This document shows, one piece after another, positions 22,361-24,280 of a stretch of DNA of 24,280 nucleotides. The first letter of the stretch is position 1. The number at the start of each line of letters is the position of its first letter. This stretch comes from JBHHZM01 sp046758065 (GTDB lineage: Bacteria > Pseudomonadota > Alphaproteobacteria > JAAXGF01). Where the stretch lies: contig JBHHZM010000037.1 of assembly GCA_046758065.1 (NCBI GenBank), positions 1 through 24,280 of the forward strand, in the 5' to 3' direction. Position numbers and translations under genes: made by a program. The notes below the pieces were generated by a model that had not been told where the DNA came from, did not search any database, and saw only the letters and a program-made list of their open reading frames with translations.

Positions 22361-22909
22361 ATGAACGAAGAATCGCAAAGCGACGGACCGAACGGGGAGG
22401 AGTTGGCCGAGATCCGGGGCACGGTCAAATGGTTCAACGCCGAAAAAGGCTTCGGCTTCATTGTTCCGGATGACGGAACCGCGGATGTTTTCCTGCACCT
22501 GTCGGCGCTGCGCGAGGCGGGATTGCAGGGCGTAGACGGCGGAGCTACCGTCGTGTGCACCGTGAGCCAGGGTCCCAAGGGCCTGCAGGTTGCACGCATC
22601 GTCGAAATCGACGAAACGACGGCGGAACCGACCCTGCGCCGACGGCCGCGTTCGCCTCTGGGATACGACCGGACCCATCACGAACCGCTTCACGATGTCG
22701 GCGAATTCGTCGCCGCGCGGGTGAAGTGGTTCAACCCGATCAAGGGATACGGCTTCATCACCGTGGAAGATGGCTCGCCCGATGTTTTCGTGCATATGCA
22801 AACCCTGCGCCGCTGCGGCATCGTCGCGCTCGACCGCGGCCAGGAGGTGCGCGTGCGGATCGGTCAGAGCGCCAAGGGTCCGCAGGTCGCGGAGATCGCG
22901 GAGGACTGA
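22361..22909 (+). CDS. Tandem cold-shock-domain protein
   Basis: The 182-residue protein has two cold-shock domains. The first (residues about 18-85) has GTVKWFNAEKGFGFIVPDDG and DVFLHLSAL; the second (about 116-181) has ARVKWFNPIKGYGFITVEDG and DVFVHMQTL. The RNP1 (KGFGFI / KGYGFI) and RNP2 (VFLH / VFVH) motifs are intact in both, so both should bind single-stranded nucleic acid. A basic linker (RRRPRSPLGYDR) joins them. Two-domain Csp proteins of this length are typical of alphaproteobacteria. The DUF192 gene follows 38 bases downstream. Confidence 0.95.
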   Translation: MNEESQSDGPNGEELAEIRGTVKWFNAEKGFGFIVPDDGTADVFLHLSALREAGLQGVDGGATVVCTVSQGPKGLQVARIVEIDETTAEPTLRRRPRSPLGYDRTHHEPLHDVGEFVAARVKWFNPIKGYGFITVEDGSPDVFVHMQTLRRCGIVALDRGQEVRVRIGQSAKGPQVAEIAED

Positions 22910-22947
22910 ACCCGGCCGGTTGCCGGTGTACCGGGAACGGTTCGTCC

Positions 22948-23487
22948 ATGCCTGGGCGTGAGCCGGTGCGGAGCAAGGGAAACCCCGACCGCGCCGCTCG
23001 GGTTTCGGTGCGCGCGGCGGCGCTGCTCGGGGGCGTTCTTCTCTTTATCGCCGTGGTCGCCGGCGTTGGGTTCGTGCCGCGTCTCGCTTGGGACGGCGAA
23101 TTCCCGCGCGCCGGGCTCGTCATCGTCACTGCGGGCGGCGAGCGCCGCTTCGAGGTCGAAATCGCGCGCACGCCCGAGACCCGCGCCCGCGGTCTGATGT
23201 ACCGCACCGAACTCGCGCGCGACGCCGGGATGCTGTTCGTCTACCAGAGCGAGGGCGAAGTGCGCATGTGGATGAAGAACACCTTCATCCCGCTCGACAT
23301 GCTGTTCATCGCGCGCGACGGGCGCATCCACCGCATCGCGGCGCGGACGACGCCGCTTTCCGAGCGGGTCATCGCTTCCGAGGGACCGGTGCAGGGGGTG
23401 CTAGAACTCGCCGGCGGCAGCGCCGAGCGTCTCGGAATAGAACCCGGAGATCGCGTTGTATCGGAAGCGTTTGAGGATCTTCCATAA
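22948..23487 (+). CDS. DUF192-family protein with N-terminal membrane anchor or signal
   Basis: The 179-residue protein has a hydrophobic segment at residues about 23-42 after a basic N-terminus, so it is either exported or membrane-anchored. It is followed by a DUF192 domain with the conserved ARTPETRARGLMYRTEL, MLFVY and MWMKNTFIPLDMLFI motifs, and the end VLELAGGSAERLGIEPGDRV. DUF192 has no settled function. The ATG at 22948 is preceded by GGAACGG. An open frame reaching back to 22555 overlaps the cold-shock gene in another frame and is not coding. Confidence 0.9.
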   Translation: MPGREPVRSKGNPDRAARVSVRAAALLGGVLLFIAVVAGVGFVPRLAWDGEFPRAGLVIVTAGGERRFEVEIARTPETRARGLMYRTELARDAGMLFVYQSEGEVRMWMKNTFIPLDMLFIARDGRIHRIAARTTPLSERVIASEGPVQGVLELAGGSAERLGIEPGDRVVSEAFEDLP

Positions 23488-23507
23488 GAAAATACATTAA
23501 GAAAATA
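23485..23507 (+). repeat. Short tandem direct repeat at the end of the DUF192 gene
   Basis: TAAGAAAATA occurs twice, at 23485-23494 and 23498-23507, with a 13-base period. The first copy contains the TAA stop of the DUF192 gene. The AT-rich tract fills the short gap between two convergent genes. Confidence 0.6.
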
Positions 23508-23524
23508 TTCGCACGCGCCGGCAA

Positions 23525-24049
23525 TCACTCCTCGTCCGACGGCGGTGCGCCGCTCTCCGCCTCGAGCCGTTCGCGGGCCTCGTCCCAGCGGCGGATCGCC
23601 TCGTCGATGCCGACCTTGCCGAACAGCGCCATGTGCCCGCGGGTGAGGCTGACGACACGCGCCTTTTCCTTCCCTCGCCAGCGCGCGAAATGCCAGTCCG
23701 CGTCGGCGATTTCGAGCGCATCGGTCGGGGTCTGGATCAGCGCTGCCGCACGCTCGTCGCCGGCGCGGCCGCCGCCGGCGCGCCGCACCTCGACCACGGC
23801 CGGGACGTACTCCTTGCCCTCGAACCATTCGAGCCGGGCGATGTCGCCGGCGTCGAGGCCGCGCACGAGGACGCCTTCGACGCTGCCGCCGGGCCGGGGA
23901 ACGAGGGCGGGGTAGCCTTCCTCGACGACGCGCTTGAGGGCATGGTCGGGCAGCGTCGCCGGAGTCATGTCCTCGTCGGCAACGGCGCGTCCGAGGACGA
24001 TTTCGAGCAACTCGCGGTCCCTGAGCGTCCCGAAAAAGAAATGCTCCAT
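23525..24049 (-). CDS. AIG2/gamma-glutamylcyclotransferase-like protein
   Basis: The 174-residue protein begins with the AIG2-like signature HFFFGTLRDRELLEIVLGR, which contains the YGTL-type substrate-binding loop as FGTL. It continues with ALVPRPGGSVEGVLVRGL and LEWFEGKEYV, typical of the GGCT/AIG2 fold. The C-terminal 60 residues (RGKEKARVVSLTRGHMALFG, then an acidic tail) extend beyond the core domain. Substrates of the bacterial members are mostly unknown. The ATG at 24049 has AGGAAA six bases upstream; the longer frame to 24145 lacks a ribosome site. It converges on the DUF192 gene. Confidence 0.85.
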   Translation of the reverse strand: MEHFFFGTLRDRELLEIVLGRAVADEDMTPATLPDHALKRVVEEGYPALVPRPGGSVEGVLVRGLDAGDIARLEWFEGKEYVPAVVEVRRAGGGRAGDERAAALIQTPTDALEIADADWHFARWRGKEKARVVSLTRGHMALFGKVGIDEAIRRWDEARERLEAESGAPPSDEE

Positions 24050-24178
24050 CGCGCGTTTCCTGAAGACGCCGGCGCCGAACGGCGGTGCCGAACGGAACAA
24101 CGCCAAACCTGCGGTGAGCAAAAGCGATTGTAAAGGGCGAAGCAACCGCGGCGCCTGTCCCGTCGCCCCGCCCCGCCC

Positions 24179-24207
24179 TTGCCGCGCCCCCGCGCTTCGT
24201 GTATCCC
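24179..24207 (+). promoter_or_regulatory. Candidate promoter of tRNA-Pro
   Basis: TTGCCG (24179-24184) is followed after 17 bases by TATCCC (24202-24207), about 17 bases before the tRNA 5' end. The spacing is ideal and the -10 is moderate. Confidence 0.45.
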
Positions 24208-24223
24208 TCTCACCGGCCCACGT

Positions 24224-24280
24224 CGGGGCGTAGCGCAGCCTGGTAGCGCATCTGCTTTGGGAGCAGAGGGTCGCTGGTTC
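24224..24280 (+). tRNA. tRNA-Pro(UGG), truncated by the window edge
   Basis: The acceptor strand CGGGGCG is followed by a D-arm (GCGCAGCCTGGTAGCGC) and an anticodon stem-loop TCTGC-TTTGGGA-GCAGA that gives anticodon TGG. The T-arm begins and the sequence stops at GGTTC, so the 3' T-stem and acceptor strand lie outside the window. The layout matches bacterial tRNA-Pro. Confidence 0.93.

Noticed and set aside
22555..23487. A 310-residue DUF192 protein with a long N-terminal extension
   Set aside because: The extension is an out-of-frame reading of the cold-shock gene and continues past its stop; ATG 22948 fits the membrane anchor.
1..24280. CRISPR arrays, insertion sequences, prophage or integrase-linked island
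   Set aside because: No regularly spaced repeats, transposase, integrase or long flanking repeats were seen. The tRNA-Pro at the right edge could be an integration site, but nothing beside it in this window looks mobile.

Overview
This is a GC-rich, densely coding window with short gaps and many stop/start overlaps (ATGA and GTGA). The gene content points to an alphaproteobacterium, perhaps of the Rhodospirillales: a tandem cold-shock-domain protein, an mrp cluster in the order E-F-G-A'-B-C-D, and CO-dehydrogenase-type accessory genes. That placement is an inference from gene content; no marker gene fixes it. No rRNA, CRISPR array, insertion sequence or phage gene was seen, and no gap between genes exceeds 300 bases.

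Left part (1-7400): a class I glutamine amidotransferase-like protein (-); a secreted diheme cytochrome c (+); a 2-aminoethylphosphonate degradation module on the minus strand (phnW, phnX, then an ACT-domain threonine/serine ammonia-lyase) with a divergent LysR regulator; a small hypothetical protein (+); and a DUF1326 protein (-).

Centre (7506-14390, all minus): the most unusual segment. In transcription order it holds a membrane-anchored CoxG-like protein, a ferredoxin with four [4Fe-4S] clusters, a tungsten-type aldehyde:ferredoxin oxidoreductase (AOR), a MoaD-like sulfur carrier, an unrecognised 101-residue protein, CoxS-like [2Fe-2S] and CoxM-like FAD subunits, XdhC/CoxI split into two genes, and a MocA-like cytidylyltransferase. 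Everything expected around a CO-dehydrogenase/xanthine-oxidase-type enzyme is here except its catalytic large subunit (CoxL); an AOR sits in the cluster instead. Either CoxL is encoded elsewhere, or CoxS/CoxM act as the electron-transfer module of the AOR. Both readings are inference.

Right-centre (14408-22091, all minus): a DUF4149 membrane protein and an Mrp-type cation/proton antiporter operon (mrpE, mrpF, mrpG, a detached MrpA C-terminal piece, mrpB, mrpC, three MrpD/NuoL-like subunits and an 80-residue two-helix protein). A candidate promoter lies before mrpE. The mrp genes run without a visible break into the DUF4149 gene and then coxG.

Right end (22304-24280): a double cold-shock-domain protein and a membrane-anchored DUF192 protein (+), an AIG2/gamma-glutamylcyclotransferase-like protein (-), and a tRNA-Pro(UGG) cut off by the window edge.
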